NCBI RefSeq assembly: GCF_000964085.1
Contig: NZ_JZRB01000022.1
Coordinates: forward strand, 1-64,000
Direction of reading: 5' to 3'
DNA length: 64,000 bases
Origin: Luteibacter yeojuensis
GTDB lineage: Bacteria; Pseudomonadota; Gammaproteobacteria; Xanthomonadales; Rhodanobacteraceae
The notes below the pieces were generated by a model, which did no database searches, was not told where the DNA came from, and worked only from the letters and a program-made list of their open reading frames with translations. Shown one piece after another: positions 63,999-64,000 of this stretch; the first letter of the stretch is position 1; every line of letters starts with the position of its first letter. The position numbers and the translations under genes were made by a program.

Positions 63999-64000
63999 AT

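Overview
The window is GC-rich, densely packed bacterial chromosome. Gene content and order suggest a gammaproteobacterium of the Xanthomonadales/Rhodanobacteraceae type (Luteibacter/Dyella-like): tsaD divergent from rpsU-yqeY-dnaG, a monomeric NADP isocitrate dehydrogenase, a glutaredoxin-rhodanese fusion, and many palindromic intergenic repeats carrying GTGGGAGCGCGCTTGCGCGC or GTAGGAGC arms. This placement is inferred from sequence character; there is no rRNA or other marker in the window.

Layout. 1-8.2 kb is housekeeping: a membrane protein, folK-mscM-folB, tsaD, then rpsU, yqeY, a DUF1328 mini-protein, dnaG and a DedA protein. 8.3-9.3 kb is a lower-GC two-gene module (small beta-rich protein plus PIN nuclease) that looks like an undescribed VapBC-like toxin-antitoxin. 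9.3-18.3 kb is a LysR regulator divergent from a seven-gene sugar-acid operon: dgoK, an AraFGH-like ABC importer, a lactonase, a sugar dehydrogenase, dgoA and dgoD. Together these form a De Ley-Doudoroff route from imported galactose (or arabinose) to pyruvate and glyceraldehyde-3-phosphate. 18.4-22 kb holds rluE, an exported methyltransferase-like protein and a PqqU/YncD-type TonB receptor. 22-27 kb is a six-gene minus-strand operon (two hydrolases, membrane protein, XRE regulator, ABC-2 exporter) preceded by three copies of an 18-bp palindromic operator.

27.6-32.1 kb encodes a spore-coat-U type chaperone-usher pilus. 32.2-37.8 kb has a zinc-ribbon protein, rsgA, alaA, an SGNH hydrolase, a glutaredoxin/A-type-like/rhodanese fusion and an LpxH-like phosphoesterase. 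38-49 kb is an eleven-gene cobalamin operon (btuB, btuM-like, cobO, cbiA, cbiB, cobC/D, cobQ, cobU, cobT, cobC phosphatase, cobS) under a cobalamin riboswitch. It covers uptake and the late steps of B12 assembly but no corrin-ring synthesis. Two of its genes carry palindromic repeat sequence in frame inside the coding region.

49-62 kb contains an acyltransferase, a membrane diguanylate cyclase, mgtA with a small upstream ORF, a LysR regulator, an aldo/keto reductase, a secreted GDSL lipase and icd. The end (62-64 kb) is an AbiE-like type IV toxin-antitoxin pair whose antitoxin has a nuclease-like N-terminus.

No tRNA, rRNA, CRISPR array, prophage or insertion sequence was seen. The main candidates for undescribed biology are the small-protein/PIN pair, the AbiE-like pair, the repeat insertions in cob genes and the triple-operator hydrolase/exporter operon.
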